DNA from: Candidatus Fredericiella danica
GTDB taxonomy: Bacteria > Chloroflexota > Anaerolineae > Caldilineales > Caldilineaceae
Length of the DNA stretch: 64,000 nt
Assembly: GCA_016713335.1 (NCBI GenBank)
Contig: JADJPH010000027.1
Location: forward strand, 1 to 64,000
Direction: 5' to 3'
Notes under the pieces: generated by a model
The model's database searches: none
Told to the model about the DNA's origin: nothing
What the model saw: the letters and a program-made list of their open reading frames with translations, nothing else
Position numbers and translations under genes: made by a program
Shown: one piece after another, positions 40,600-50,090 of the stretch
Numbering within the stretch: position 1 is the stretch's first letter
Layout: each line of letters opens with the position of its first letter

Positions 40600-41879
40600 T
40601 CATCCTGGCGCCAACGTGTTCAACACCGCCGGCCATGGGTTGGCTTGTTGCTGCGCCCATGCCGCATAGGCGCCCGCTTGCTGCAAATCACTGTGCGGCC
40701 CCACGAGCAGTTGTTCAATCCCTGCACGCCAGGCCGGCCAGGTGTCTTCGACCGGTATTACCCCCGGCGGCAAAGGGTCGACCGCGCGCGCAGCATGGCT
40801 TGACACCAGGGTAGGAACCCCAGCACATGACAGTTCGGCCAGGCGAGTCAACCCACCAAAGCCAATCAACTGCGGGAGAATCACACCGCAGGTGCGCGAC
40901 AGGAGCGTCATGAGCTCCGCCTGATCGACCCAGCCACGCGCTTCAACGCCCTGCGGAAGCGTTCCGCCCTGGGCCAAATCTTCGGCGCCATTGCCACAGA
41001 GCATGAGCTTGATACCTTCCGGTAGTCCGTTGCGCTGCGCCTCCTGCAGAAACCAGCGAAATGATTCGCCAGTCGTCGGATGAACGGCGCTGCCCAACAT
41101 GACCAGTAACTGCGGATCCACCATTGTGTGCACACGTGCTGTGCGCACACGCTGCATCTCGGCCTCGAGCTGCCCGACCGGTCGGTATGGATAATAATGC
41201 GCCGGCTGCCCCAATCCATTGACAAGACCGGTCTCGACACTGGAAAGGAAAAGCCGCGCATCGCACGCCGCCAGCGCCCGCAGTTCGTCACCCAGGTTGA
41301 GCGCCGTCAGGTAGTAGGCGCGGTCGGAACGCCCTTCCAGGGTGGCCCCGACGTCAAGCGCTTCCAGATTGGCCGGGCATGCCACGGTCGGTATCCCCAA
41401 TCGCCGATTGTCCCAGGCGATCCGGGCAAATGCACTGTGTTTGACGACACAGACCAGTGGTCTCGGCAACTCGCGTATCCGTTGAAAATAGCGATCGATC
41501 ACCCGTCCATCATCGTAACGCACCAGCGTACGGTTAGCGCGTGGGGCATGATCCCCCAATGGCCCCCCCAGGGTGAGCCCCGCCAACCGGCGCCACTCGT
41601 TCCACGCGCCGTTTCCCTGAGTCCGCCAGCGGTGCAAAGCGCGGCGTAACTGGAGAAGGCGGTCACGGCGTTCCGGCGCCAGACGCATAGTCTGCGTGCG
41701 CGCCAGTCTTCGCACCGGATCAGTGCGGCCAAAGCTTGTAGCTCGCGGCCGTAGTCAAATACCGTGACATTGTCCTTATCCAGGCATGCGCGTAGGTCAT
41801 GATCAATCTGAAAGGCGCGATGGTTACTGCCGTGTCCTTCGGCCCTGGGCGCTGCCTCAACGACAAAGATCACATGCAT
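40600..41879 (-). CDS. GT-B glycosyltransferase (frameshifted near N-terminus)
   Basis: About 426 residues. The start MHVIFVVEAAPRAEGHGSN at 41879 is in a different frame from the rest; a break near 41700 connects it to the long downstream frame. Glycosyltransferase group-1 features are PRPLVCVVKHSAFARI, CDARLFLSSVE, LLVMLGSAV and the donor-binding PQLIGFGGLTRLAELSCAGVPTLVSS. Cytoplasmic, no membrane helices. The GTPTLV-like retaining-GT4 pattern suggests retention, but this is only a family tendency. Confidence 0.75.
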
Positions 41880-41945
41880 TGCGATGGGTGCCATTGCATA
41901 TCACGGATTGCGTATTTTGTCGTGTGTACTGCGGTTCGAAAAGGC

Positions 41946-42863
41946 TCATTCTGAAGATGGCTTCAACGGGAAATTCAGTTGCGTCTGCAATGCCCCCGGG
42001 CCAATATTGGCGGGCGCCCCCCGCCAGGCTTCGCGCAGAAACGCAACGTATTGCTCGACCAGGTGCAACACCGCGTCATGATGGGTTGTAGCCCCTGAGT
42101 CTCGTTGGAAGGGGACGCCGAAACGAATCAGCAGCCGTCCCTGGGTGTCCATGATCACGCACACGGGCACCACCGGCGCGGGCGCCGCCAACGCGAGTTC
42201 TGCGAAGCCCGGCTGGAACCCCCGCAGCCGGCCGAAAAAATCATGTTCAATGCCCTGCTTGCCCTTGACGCCATCAGGCACTACATTCACCAGTTCACCG
42301 GCCCGCAAAGCCAATGTAGATTGGCGCAGCGCCACAGCATTCGCTTTCATTGCATCGTAGCCATAACGGTCTGCCCCGCGGACCGGCACAAACACCGTGC
42401 TCGATGCATATGCTGTCCCGGCCAGCCAGGTCCAATAGGAGTGAACAAACTGCGCATGATGGTGCGCACAGATCACGCCACCACCATCCGCCAGGCAAGC
42501 CAACACCGCCTCAAAACCCTCCACCCGGCAGATACTGGCAAAATCGGCGGGCCGAAGTCTTGTAAGCCCGACGCCCCAGATCCGACTCCACAAGTGGAGC
42601 ATGAGCGCGTCTGCTACCACACGGTCAGCCTCAACCCCAGTTAACTGTGCGTCAGCAAGAAACTGGCGAATTGGGCGCAACCCTGCGGAGAATCGCTGCA
42701 GGACCCAGTGCCTGCCGCAGAGCCAGCGCAGCGCCACCGCCAGTGCCCGGTAGAAGAGCCATCCCAGCCAGAAGGCGCACGCAACCCGGTACATGGCATG
42801 GATCCCACCGAACGCCCACCGCAGCTTTCGACTGGGTTGTGTAAAAACATTGCCGGAAATCAT
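41946..42863 (-). CDS. LpxL/HtrB-like acyltransferase (copy 1 of the cluster)
   Basis: The only unbroken copy of the three, 305 residues. It has an N-terminal hydrophobic helix (WLGWLFYRALAVAL) that would hold it at the membrane, the core GGGVICAHHHAQFVHSYW, the ELVNVVPDGVKGKQG block, and GFAELALAAPAPVVPVCVI, all in the order of late lipid A acyltransferases. The HX4(D/E) catalytic motif is again HX4H (H-AQFV-H). It follows the adenylation-carrier gene by 36 bases. Probable role: transfer of the carrier-bound acyl group to a lipid or glycan acceptor. Confidence 0.65.
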   Translation of the reverse strand: MISGNVFTQPSRKLRWAFGGIHAMYRVACAFWLGWLFYRALAVALRWLCGRHWVLQRFSAGLRPIRQFLADAQLTGVEADRVVADALMLHLWSRIWGVGLTRLRPADFASICRVEGFEAVLACLADGGGVICAHHHAQFVHSYWTWLAGTAYASSTVFVPVRGADRYGYDAMKANAVALRQSTLALRAGELVNVVPDGVKGKQGIEHDFFGRLRGFQPGFAELALAAPAPVVPVCVIMDTQGRLLIRFGVPFQRDSGATTHHDAVLHLVEQYVAFLREAWRGAPANIGPGALQTQLNFPLKPSSE

Positions 42864-42899
42864 AAGTGCCGACCTGCAGTTGGAACGCCAGGGCGGCGG

Positions 42900-44717
42900 C
42901 TACGGCGCTTTAGGGAGCGGCGCAAGTGATTGTTGCACCAGCACGGCAATATTTTCCACAGTTGGTGGCTCCGGCAACGTTCCCAACGGCAATTCTTGCT
43001 TAAAGCCTTCCTCGAGACGAAGCCAAAGTCTGAAAAGACTGACTGAATCCAATCCAAGATCACGGAAATCATCCAGCACCCCGATTGGACCCCGCGCCAA
43101 CACCTCCTCGACCGCCTCCAGCACCACCGCCTCAGCATCGTTGCGTGCAGCAACGTACGGTTGGGGCAATGCATCGCGGATCAGCGCGGGATCCGGCAGC
43201 ATGCGCCGATCCACTTTGCCACTGATCGTCTGCGGCATTGCCTCCATCACGACGAACTGCGAAGGCACCATCACACTGGGCAGTTGCAGGCGCAACTGTG
43301 CGCGCAGGACCGAAGGATTCGGTGTCGATTCGTCAAGCACAACGTAGGCGGCCAGGTACTTGCCGCCGACCGCATCCTCACGCACCTCGACCGCTGCGTC
43401 TTTCACGCCGCCGCCGCGGCGCACCGCCTGCTCCACTGCTCCCAGCTCAACGCGCTGACCCCGAATCTTCACCGTGGAATCCTTGCGTCCCAGGTGAACC
43501 AGCAGCCCATCCTCGCTGCGCAGCCCGAAGTCCCCTGTCAAGAAGAGTTGTTTTTCTCCTCCTGTCGGATCGGCCAGGAAAACGGCCGCCGTCAGGTCTG
43601 GCCGGTCCAGATACCCAAGCGCCATGTAGCGGCTCCGGATCACAAATTCGCCCGCGCCTGCTGCGGCTGAGATTTGGCCCTGTTCATCGCGGAGGAGGAC
43701 TTCTTTGTCCCCGACCGCATGGCCGATTGGGACAATGGGACCGGTGACTTCACCAGTGTGGCCAATGACCATCTGCGACACGTACAACGACTCCGTTCCC
43801 CGTAGATCACGTGGACATGACACTTCTCGGAAAAACGGGCACGAAATAGCTCGACGTCCGACGCAAAGAATGGCTCTCCGCCAAGCGTAATCAACCGCAG
43901 GTCCGGCAAGTCCGCCGGATCCTGCAAACTGTTGGCCAGGTGCCGAAACAGCGTCGACACCATGGCGCAGATCGTAATCCGCTGCTGCTGCAACCACCCA
44001 CGCAGCCGGCCAAAGCCATCACGCGGTAGATCAAAGGGCGCAAGCGTTGCCCCATGAAAAAGCGCTCCCCCAACTCAGATACATCGCCCCAATGAAACTA
44101 CAGGGAATAATGTGCAACATTCGGTCCGCCGGACCAATCGACCACTCACTGCCAATCAACGCCATATGATAGAGCACGTTCCGCTGGCTGTGCAGCACAC
44201 CCTTCGGCTGGCCGGTCGATCCCGAGGTGTAATAGAGACAAGCGCGCGCATCCGGGACCAATAGGGCACGTGCGGGTTTTCGACATTACCGCCGGCCGGC
44301 TCTGATCAGATTTAGTACCTCACATTGTCCAGCAGCCAGCGCGGCCGCGATCTCACTATATCCATCGGTGGTAATCAGGATCGGTGCACCGGCGTGCGCC
44401 AGCATCTCGCGCATCGCTTCGACCGGCAGATTCGGGTCAAGTGGCAGATAATATTTGCCCGCCTTGGCGATTGCCAGCATTGCAACATGCTGCTTCATCC
44501 CATGTTCGATGAGAAAAGCAACCGGCTCTGAAGTGGGACCGTGTAACGCGAGCATCAGATGCGCAAGCTTGTTGGCCAGCCGATTCAAGGCTGCATAGGT
44601 GAGTAAATCTTCACCATCCACGATGGCAATCTGGTCAGGCATCGCCAGCGCGACAGCCTCAAACCGTGCTGCAAGTGAAGACTCAATTGCTTCTGGCGTA
44701 AATGATAGTGATGTCAT
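42900..44717 (-). CDS. NRPS-like adenylation-carrier didomain protein (four frame breaks)
   Basis: About 600 residues once joined. ATG 44717 opens MTSLSFTPEAIESSLAARF; the ordered motifs are LYYTSGSTGQPKGVLHS (A3), HVIYG-TESLYVSQM (A5), FLTGDFGLRSEDG (A7), GRKDSTVKIRGQRVE (A8), TISGKVDRRMLPD (A10) and a carrier motif DLGLDSVSLFRL. Breaks fall near 44285, 44062, 44030 and 43803 (GGGG). The frames in between are all used and no domain is missing. The carrier lacks the GGDS form and has LDS, closer to acyl-carrier or aryl-carrier types. The start overlaps the exporter stop (ATGA). Confidence 0.75.
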
Positions 44718-46584
44718 CGTGTGAGACTCAACTCCTCGACTAATGGGAATTCCCTCATCTGTTGGCGCCATGAGGAGGCATAGCGGCCGCCTTGCGCCAA
44801 TAGCTCTGTATGCGAGCCTGACTCGACCACGCGCCCGTCCGCCATCACATGGATGATATCCGCTTGCATCGCCGTCGTAAAGCGGTGCGTTACAATCAGC
44901 GCCGTGCGTCCGTGCACCAGCTCGCGGAAGCGTGCCATCCACGCGACTTCTGCCCAGGAGTCCATGGCGCTCGTGGGTTCGTCCAAAATCACCAGATCCG
45001 CCTCACGGACAAAGGCACGCGCCAGCGCTAACCGTTGCCACTCGCCGGTGCTCAGTTCGGCATACCCAAACCATTTGCCCAGGAGCGTATCGTACCCTTT
45101 GGGCAACTTTTCGATAATTGTATCGGCGGCAGCAGCAGCGGCGGCGGCGGCAATCTGAGTCCGGTCGAGTTCACGCTCGACATCGCCATATTCGATATTT
45201 TCGGCAGCCGTCGCATGAAAGTTGACCGGCTGCTGAAAAAGCACCGTGATCCGTCTCCGTAGATCCGCTTGCATCACGCAGCGCAAATCCAAATCATCCC
45301 AACTGACTTGCCCGGCGTCAGGGTCATACAAACGACAGATCATCTTGATGAGTGTGCTTTTCCCGGCGCCGTTTTCCCCGACAATCGCCACGATCTGCCC
45401 CGCCGGAATCGACAGGCTGAAGTCCTGTAGCGCGGCACGCTCGCTGCCTGGATAGCGAAAGTTTACATCCTGCAAACGCAGCCCACGTTGCAGCCCACTG
45501 GGCATGGGTGCGGGCTCCTTCGGATCGCGTTGCAAAGGAACCAGGTCCAGAAAAGCAAAGAGATCTTCAAGATAGCCCAAATTCCGATAGATTTCACCGG
45601 CCCCCGCAAGGAAACTGCGCATGAGCCGCTGCCCCTGGCTCATCGCCTGCCAATACATCGCTAGATCGCCCAGACCAAACAGGCCCTGGAGCGCCTGCCA
45701 TGCCATCCACAGAAAGGCGGCCAGCAGGCTGAACAACACCCAAAAACGCCGGCAACAATCTGGCCCCACATCTGCTGCCTGGCTAGCGCCACTTGCTCGC
45801 CACGTAGTTGCGCACTCAGCCGTCGATACGCGCCAGAAACATGTTTGCCTAAAGCAAACAGCCGCACTTCCGGAGCAAACTCGCTGGAAGTGAGAACATA
45901 GTGATAGTAGTAGAGGCGACGCTGATCCACCGTTGCACGCCGGCGCCATGCGTGAAAGTGAACTGCAGCCCGCAACGCCACCCACAGCGCCGGCGCCGTC
46001 CCCAACAACAGAACAAAGGGCATCCACCAGACAAAGCTGAAGAGCACGCCGGCCATCGCCACAAGGGTGATGCTGTTTTGCAGCAGGTTGCTCAGATTCT
46101 GGAGCAGCCCCATCGGGCGACCAAGCGCATCGACACTGGCGCGGCGCAACTGGTCGTAGTATTCAGGGGATTCAAAGTACCGAAGATCGAGCACGATCGC
46201 TTTTGCTTGGATCACCTGGTGCACATAATCCTGTGTCCGGTCCCCAAGCACGGCCTGCACGTACCGGTCGACGCTGCCCAGCAGTTCGATCGCCAACAGG
46301 ACCAGCCCGAACGCCAGGACCACGGCGACAACGGGAACCAGGGTACTCTGATCGACGCCACTTTGCACCATGATCACGGTCGCATTGACGACCGTGCGCG
46401 TCAGGTAAACCGTCAGCACCGGCAGGATGCCCTGCACGACCAACAACACCATGGAAACGATCAGCCAGCCCGGTGCCGTAACCCAGACGAACTTCAGCGC
46501 CCGCGGCACATTGTGCAATTGAGCTGTGACCTGTCGCCAGGAAGGTATCTGTGCTGTGCGACCAAGGCGACTGTTGGATGCCAT
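44714..46584 (-). CDS. ABC exporter, fused membrane and ATPase domains (peptide/lipid type, frameshifted)
   Basis: About 620 residues: six-helix membrane domain, then ATPase with Walker A GENGAGKST, signature LSTGEWQRLALAR, Walker B LVILDEPTSAMD and H-loop IVTHRF. The GEWQ variant is common among exporters for ribosomal peptides and lantibiotics. A break near 45752 (TTTTT) joins AGVF to WVLFSLLAAFLW. A run of nine alanines after the Q-loop (IAAAAAAAAAD) is encoded by a GCN stretch. I use ATG 46584; an ATG at 46632 would overlap the PqqD-like gene. No peptidase C39 domain is attached, so it does not cleave leader peptides. Confidence 0.85.
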
Positions 46585-46601
46585 GAACGGCCAGGTGTTG
46601 G

Positions 46602-47048
46602 TCAGTCTGAGAGAGCGGCGGGGCCGGGCCATCCACGCTCACCAACCTCATGAATTGGATCGAGGAGCAAAAGGTCGGCCATGTCAGTATACTTGTCCAA
46701 AGCACTGGCAACGAACGTAGTCTTTGCCTCCCCAGGCGTAGAAAAGCCGTTCGTTGCCTCAGGTCCGGCCACCTGGAAGGCATGGAGCAGACCCTCCCGC
46801 ACCAGCTCGTCGACGAGTGTGCGCACCCAGGCCGTAATCTCTTCCGCGTCACCCACATAGAGGGCAAGCGCGCAGGCGGTCAATGCGTGGAGACTGATCG
46901 GCCGTTCTAGTCGCTGCCAGAGCGTTGCGCCGGGTTCCCGCAGGCTATAATAGACGCCCGTGTCCAAGTTGACGATGATGGCTTCACCGTCAACGACCTC
47001 ACCGATTACAGAGGGTGTGCGAATCTGATAGAACGTGACTTGCCCCAT
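46602..47048 (-). CDS. PqqD-like protein (RiPP recognition element type)
   Basis: A 148-residue protein. The N-terminal about 95 residues have the PqqD winged-helix pattern (IIVNLDTGVYYSLREPGATLWQRL, then WVRTLVDELVREGLL). PqqD-like domains bind leader peptides of RiPP precursors or serve in HPr-rel systems. The remaining about 50 residues are a poorly conserved tail. A probable promoter lies 41 bases upstream. No downstream lasso protease (B2) or cyclase (C) is present, so its partner must be sought elsewhere. Confidence 0.72.
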   Translation of the reverse strand: MGQVTFYQIRTPSVIGEVVDGEAIIVNLDTGVYYSLREPGATLWQRLERPISLHALTACALALYVGDAEEITAWVRTLVDELVREGLLHAFQVAGPEATNGFSTPGEAKTTFVASALDKYTDMADLLLLDPIHEVGERGWPGPAALSD

Positions 47049-47088
47049 TGGTCCCTGACTTTCTGCAACTCGGGGCGACTTCCAGTTG

Positions 47089-47116
47089 ATCCTATCACAT
47101 TTTTCGTCAGGAACAA
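47089..47116 (-). promoter_or_regulatory. Candidate promoter ahead of the PqqD-like gene
   Basis: On the minus strand TTGTTC (47116-47111) and TAGGAT (47094-47089) are separated by 16 bases, and the segment is AT-rich against a GC-rich background. It lies 41-68 bases upstream of the PqqD-like ATG, so it could fire the exporter and biosynthetic genes independently of the first gene. Confidence 0.4.
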
Positions 47117-47117
47117 A

Positions 47118-48139
47118 TTAAGGATCGCTGCGTTCGGCCCGTGAGAACATGCCGACCAACGGCCCAAGGGATTGGACGAACAGGATGGCACCGATGGCAA
47201 GGCGCCGGACGTATGCCTCAGGCAGTGCCGCGTGCTGGCGAGTTGATAACGCTCGACCATGTAGGCTGGTGCTGGGAACACACGATGCGCCAGAAAAGTC
47301 AGCTTGTTGCGGGCACCCGGCGTGGTCAGGGCGTGCCAAATAATGGCGACGCCACGCTGTGGTATCGAGAGCGTACTAAAGATGGCCCGCTCCCGATAGG
47401 AGGGATGTAGGCTGCCCAGTGGGTTGAGCGAAGCTGAAGGAAGTGCTATCTTCCACACTGCCTCCACTTCCTCCAGCGTATGCAGGAGCGCGCAGGCAAT
47501 GCCGAACTCGCTTGCTGCGCGACAGACAGTTTCCCAATGGATCCGTTCGCCGCAGCGTGCCAGCAGGAGCGCCACATCATAGAGCCACCGCACACCACTT
47601 GCCTGGTGTTGCAGCGCATAATGGGCCACAAGATGGAGCAACTGTGCGTCGGGGTCAAACATCACGCCCGCGTAGCCGCCTACTGCTCGACATAGCCGCA
47701 CTGCAACATCAGGGCGCCGACGCGCGCCTGATCTTCGGGGTGCACAAGCAGATCGAGGTTTCCCATCCAGCGCAAGCCAATGTCGGTAGATAGCCTGTTC
47801 GCAAGTGCAGCACCCTTCATCACGATGACAGGTATCTGCTCACGTTCAAAGGTCTCGAGCAAGGCGCCGCTCGCGGAAGCGCAGCAAGTTGGTGCGGACA
47901 GTGCTGGAATAATCCCCAAATAACTGAATCATCCACGGTGATGGCACGAGCCAATCAGGCCCCAGGTCCTTTAACGCGCGGAACAACAACGGTGACAGGC
48001 CCTGCAAGCGGGCAAGGGCAACAACTTGCCCCCAGTCAACAGACTGCCACTCAAGTGCGTCCACGGCAACCGTTGCCCCAGGGAGCGTAGTACGCAGGAT
48101 TTCAACGAGTGTGCGTTCTTCGCGTGTTTCACCTTCCAT
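47118..48139 (-). CDS. NTP_transf_5-like nucleotidyltransferase (three or more frame breaks)
   Basis: About 340 residues after joining: start ATG 48139 (MEGETREERTLVEILRTTL), then VVALARLQGLSPLLFRALKD, the catalytic IPVIVMKGAALANRL, then DLLVHPEDQARVGALML and a C-terminal HLVAHYALQHQASGVRWLYDVALLL typical of PF14907. Here KGAAL is kept and one Asp of the metal site remains (NLDLLV), so this copy may be active, unlike the one at 20961-22002. Breaks lie near 47870, 47690 and 47235. It is the first gene of the minus-strand cluster. No strong ribosome-binding site precedes the ATG. Confidence 0.68.
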
Positions 48140-48239
48140 CAAGAGTAGTGTACCACCTTTGCGAACCAACTCGCGACTGGAATCGATGCTCTGGAACCAT
48201 GTTCAGTGGCGCCTCACCTGGCGGACCACCCAGTCAACC

Positions 48240-48280
48240 ACGGGTGCAGCGCCCGGGCGGCCTGGGCCGCTGCAACCCGT
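48240..48280. terminator. Strong stem-loop upstream of the biosynthetic cluster
   Basis: ACGGGTGCAGCG (48240-48251) pairs with CGCTGCAACCCGT (48268-48280) with one bulged base, and the inner GC-rich loop can pair further. It lies between the stop of the VIT-like gene and the first cluster gene, so it is a good candidate for the boundary between transcription units. No T-run follows, so termination would need Rho or a weak mechanism. Confidence 0.5.
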
Positions 48281-48291
48281 GAACAACTTGC

Positions 48292-48982
48292 CTAGCCGCC
48301 CAGCGGTATCGCGACAAGCACCATAGCAACGCCAACCCCTGCCAGTAGCAGCCCAAATCGCAGCGGTTTTCCGCCGGAATACTGCGCCCACCGGTAGCCC
48401 ATGCCGAAGAGCATGACCAATGCGATTACATTCGAAACTCGCACCGCTGCGAAAGGATAATTCTGCAATAGCAGTAGCGGCAGCGTCACCGGCATGGCCG
48501 CCCCGAATGCCACCAGAAACATGCCGATCGCACCGCCAAAGTCGGAGCGCTCGAAGCCCACGACCGGGGGTTTTGTCGTACCAAGCCTTTTATATAAACC
48601 CGCGTAGATCGACCTGCGCTCGTTTTCCGTCGTGAGTGGTTCAAGTTCATCATCCAACTCATCGGCCAGCAGCGCAATGCCATCCTCTTCGTTGGCCGAA
48701 CCCGTAATGGCCCGATAGAGCCGTCGATCCTTACCGCGTTCAAAGACACACGTCAAAACGTACATGATGCCGTCGATGATGCCCCACGCCACCGCACACC
48801 CCAGCGCAGCCCAAAACAACTGCCTGACCATCGTGGAAGCAAGCGGCAGCAACTGATCATGCTGCGCATCGTGCGCGAATCGCCAACGTAAAGGTCAGAA
48901 TGATCAAGACGCTGTAGATGCCTTCAACCAGGCGATCGATGGGGTCGAGCAGTCGTTCAATCAGGCCTTCCTTTGCGCTCAC
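48292..48982 (-). CDS. VIT1/CCC1-family membrane protein (frameshifted)
   Basis: About 230 residues with five hydrophobic helices (SVLIILTFTLAI, LFWAALGCAVAWGIIDGIMYVL, GMFLVAFGAAMPVTLPLLLL, VIALVMLFGMGY, LLLAGVGVAMVLVAIPLGG). The layout resembles vacuolar-iron-transporter-like membrane proteins with an internal acidic loop. I place the start at GTG 48982 because its frame gives SAKEGLIERLLDPIDRL and a first helix; a break near 48875 joins it to the rest. Metal-binding residues of true VIT1 are not obvious, so iron transport is only a possibility. Confidence 0.6.
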
Positions 48983-49030
48983 TTTTGGCCTGGGCTTCAG
49001 TGCCGCAGCCGTCAGTTGGTGTCAAGGCTG

Positions 49031-49993
49031 TTAATCCTTCTTGTGCTTGCTCTTCTTGTTCTTCTTCTTTGTTGCCGCAGCTTCGCCCGGTTCCCCACAC
49101 TCGTTGACCAGGCGTTCGCGCAAAGTCGCCATCGATTCCCTATCCTCGGCAGACACGGTCGGGTACTGCGGATCCATCTCAATGAGCTTATTCGCAATCA
49201 CTGCGGCCGCCGCAATCCGGGTGAACCATTTCTTGTCCGCCGGAAGCACGTACCACGGCGCCCACGGTGTGCTCGTGTGGCGAAACAGGTCTTCGTAAGC
49301 TTTCAGATAGTCGTTCCAGTAGTTGCGCTCATCCAGATCGCCGGCATTAAATTTCCAATTCTTATCAGGCTTATCGATGCGCTCCAACTGGCGCCCGCAT
49401 TGCTCCACCTTGCCCACGGTCAGGAAAATCTTTACGATCTCAAAGCCATTGCCCACCAGATACTTCTCAAAGTTGTTGATCTCCTCAAAACGCTGTTTCC
49501 AAAGACCCTTCCCCAGAGTTTGTGGCGGCAGTCGCTGCGCCGTCAAGAAGGAAGGATGCACCCGCACCACCAGGACTTCTTCGTAGTAGGAACGATTGAA
49601 GATGCCAATCATCCCACGGCGCGGCAGATTCCTGACGCAGCGCCACAAATAGTCGTGGCTCAACTCCTCCGCTGACGGCGCCTTGGAACTGGTCACCTCA
49701 CAGCCTTGGGGATTGACGCCACTCATAACATGGGCGATGGTGCTGTCCTTACCCGCCGCATCCAATGCCTGCAAGATGATCAGTAACCCGCGCCGGTTCT
49801 CAGCATACAAGCGCTCTTGCATCCCCGCCAGGAAGTCGACGCCTACCTGCAGGATTTCACCTGCATTGTCAGGCTTTTCGTAGCCGGCGCTGTCATCCGT
49901 CGGGAAGTCCCTGGTAAGGTCGACGTCTTTGCCAGGTTTCACCAGATAGCGCTCCGCCAGTTTCTGTACATCCGCCTTCTTGATGTCTACCAT
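49031..49993 (-). CDS. ppk2: Polyphosphate kinase 2 family protein
   Basis: A 320-residue cytosolic kinase that moves phosphate between polyphosphate and nucleotides. Visible: Walker A ALDAAGKDSTI, the lid-type SHDYLWRCVRNLPRRG, Walker B-like IFNRSYYEEVLV and RNYWNDYLKAYEDLF. The C-terminus ends in a Lys-rich tail (TKKKNKKSKHKKD). ATG 49993 is preceded by a strong AGGAGG; an earlier ATG at 50122 lacks this. Direction (ATP/GTP synthesis or polyphosphate synthesis) depends on class and is not settled. A second, PPK1-type enzyme is encoded at 55045. Confidence 0.92.
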   Translation of the reverse strand: MVDIKKADVQKLAERYLVKPGKDVDLTRDFPTDDSAGYEKPDNAGEILQVGVDFLAGMQERLYAENRRGLLIILQALDAAGKDSTIAHVMSGVNPQGCEVTSSKAPSAEELSHDYLWRCVRNLPRRGMIGIFNRSYYEEVLVVRVHPSFLTAQRLPPQTLGKGLWKQRFEEINNFEKYLVGNGFEIVKIFLTVGKVEQCGRQLERIDKPDKNWKFNAGDLDERNYWNDYLKAYEDLFRHTSTPWAPWYVLPADKKWFTRIAAAAVIANKLIEMDPQYPTVSAEDRESMATLRERLVNECGEPGEAAATKKKNKKSKHKKD

Positions 49994-50090
49994 ATCATTC
50001 CTCCTCTGCTTGCTTCTCGGGTTGCGACTGGTCAAATCAAATACCTGATCCGCCGTCACCGGTGCGTAACCGGCGACGGCGGACGCCTTA

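Noticed and set aside
20961..48139. Classical lasso-peptide cluster
   Set aside because: PqqD-like, kinase, nucleotidyltransferase and exporter genes are present, but no transglutaminase-like protease (B2), no asparagine-synthetase-like cyclase (C) and no precursor could be found.
20961..48139. Ordinary nonribosomal peptide or polyketide cluster
   Set aside because: There are adenylation and carrier domains but no condensation, ketosynthase, reductase or thioesterase domains anywhere in the window.
48170..48225. 23-codon minus-strand ORF just ahead of the first cluster gene as a RiPP precursor
   Set aside because: It overlaps the leader of the NTP_transf_5 gene, has no ribosome-binding site or leader-core pattern; kept only as a place to check in relatives.
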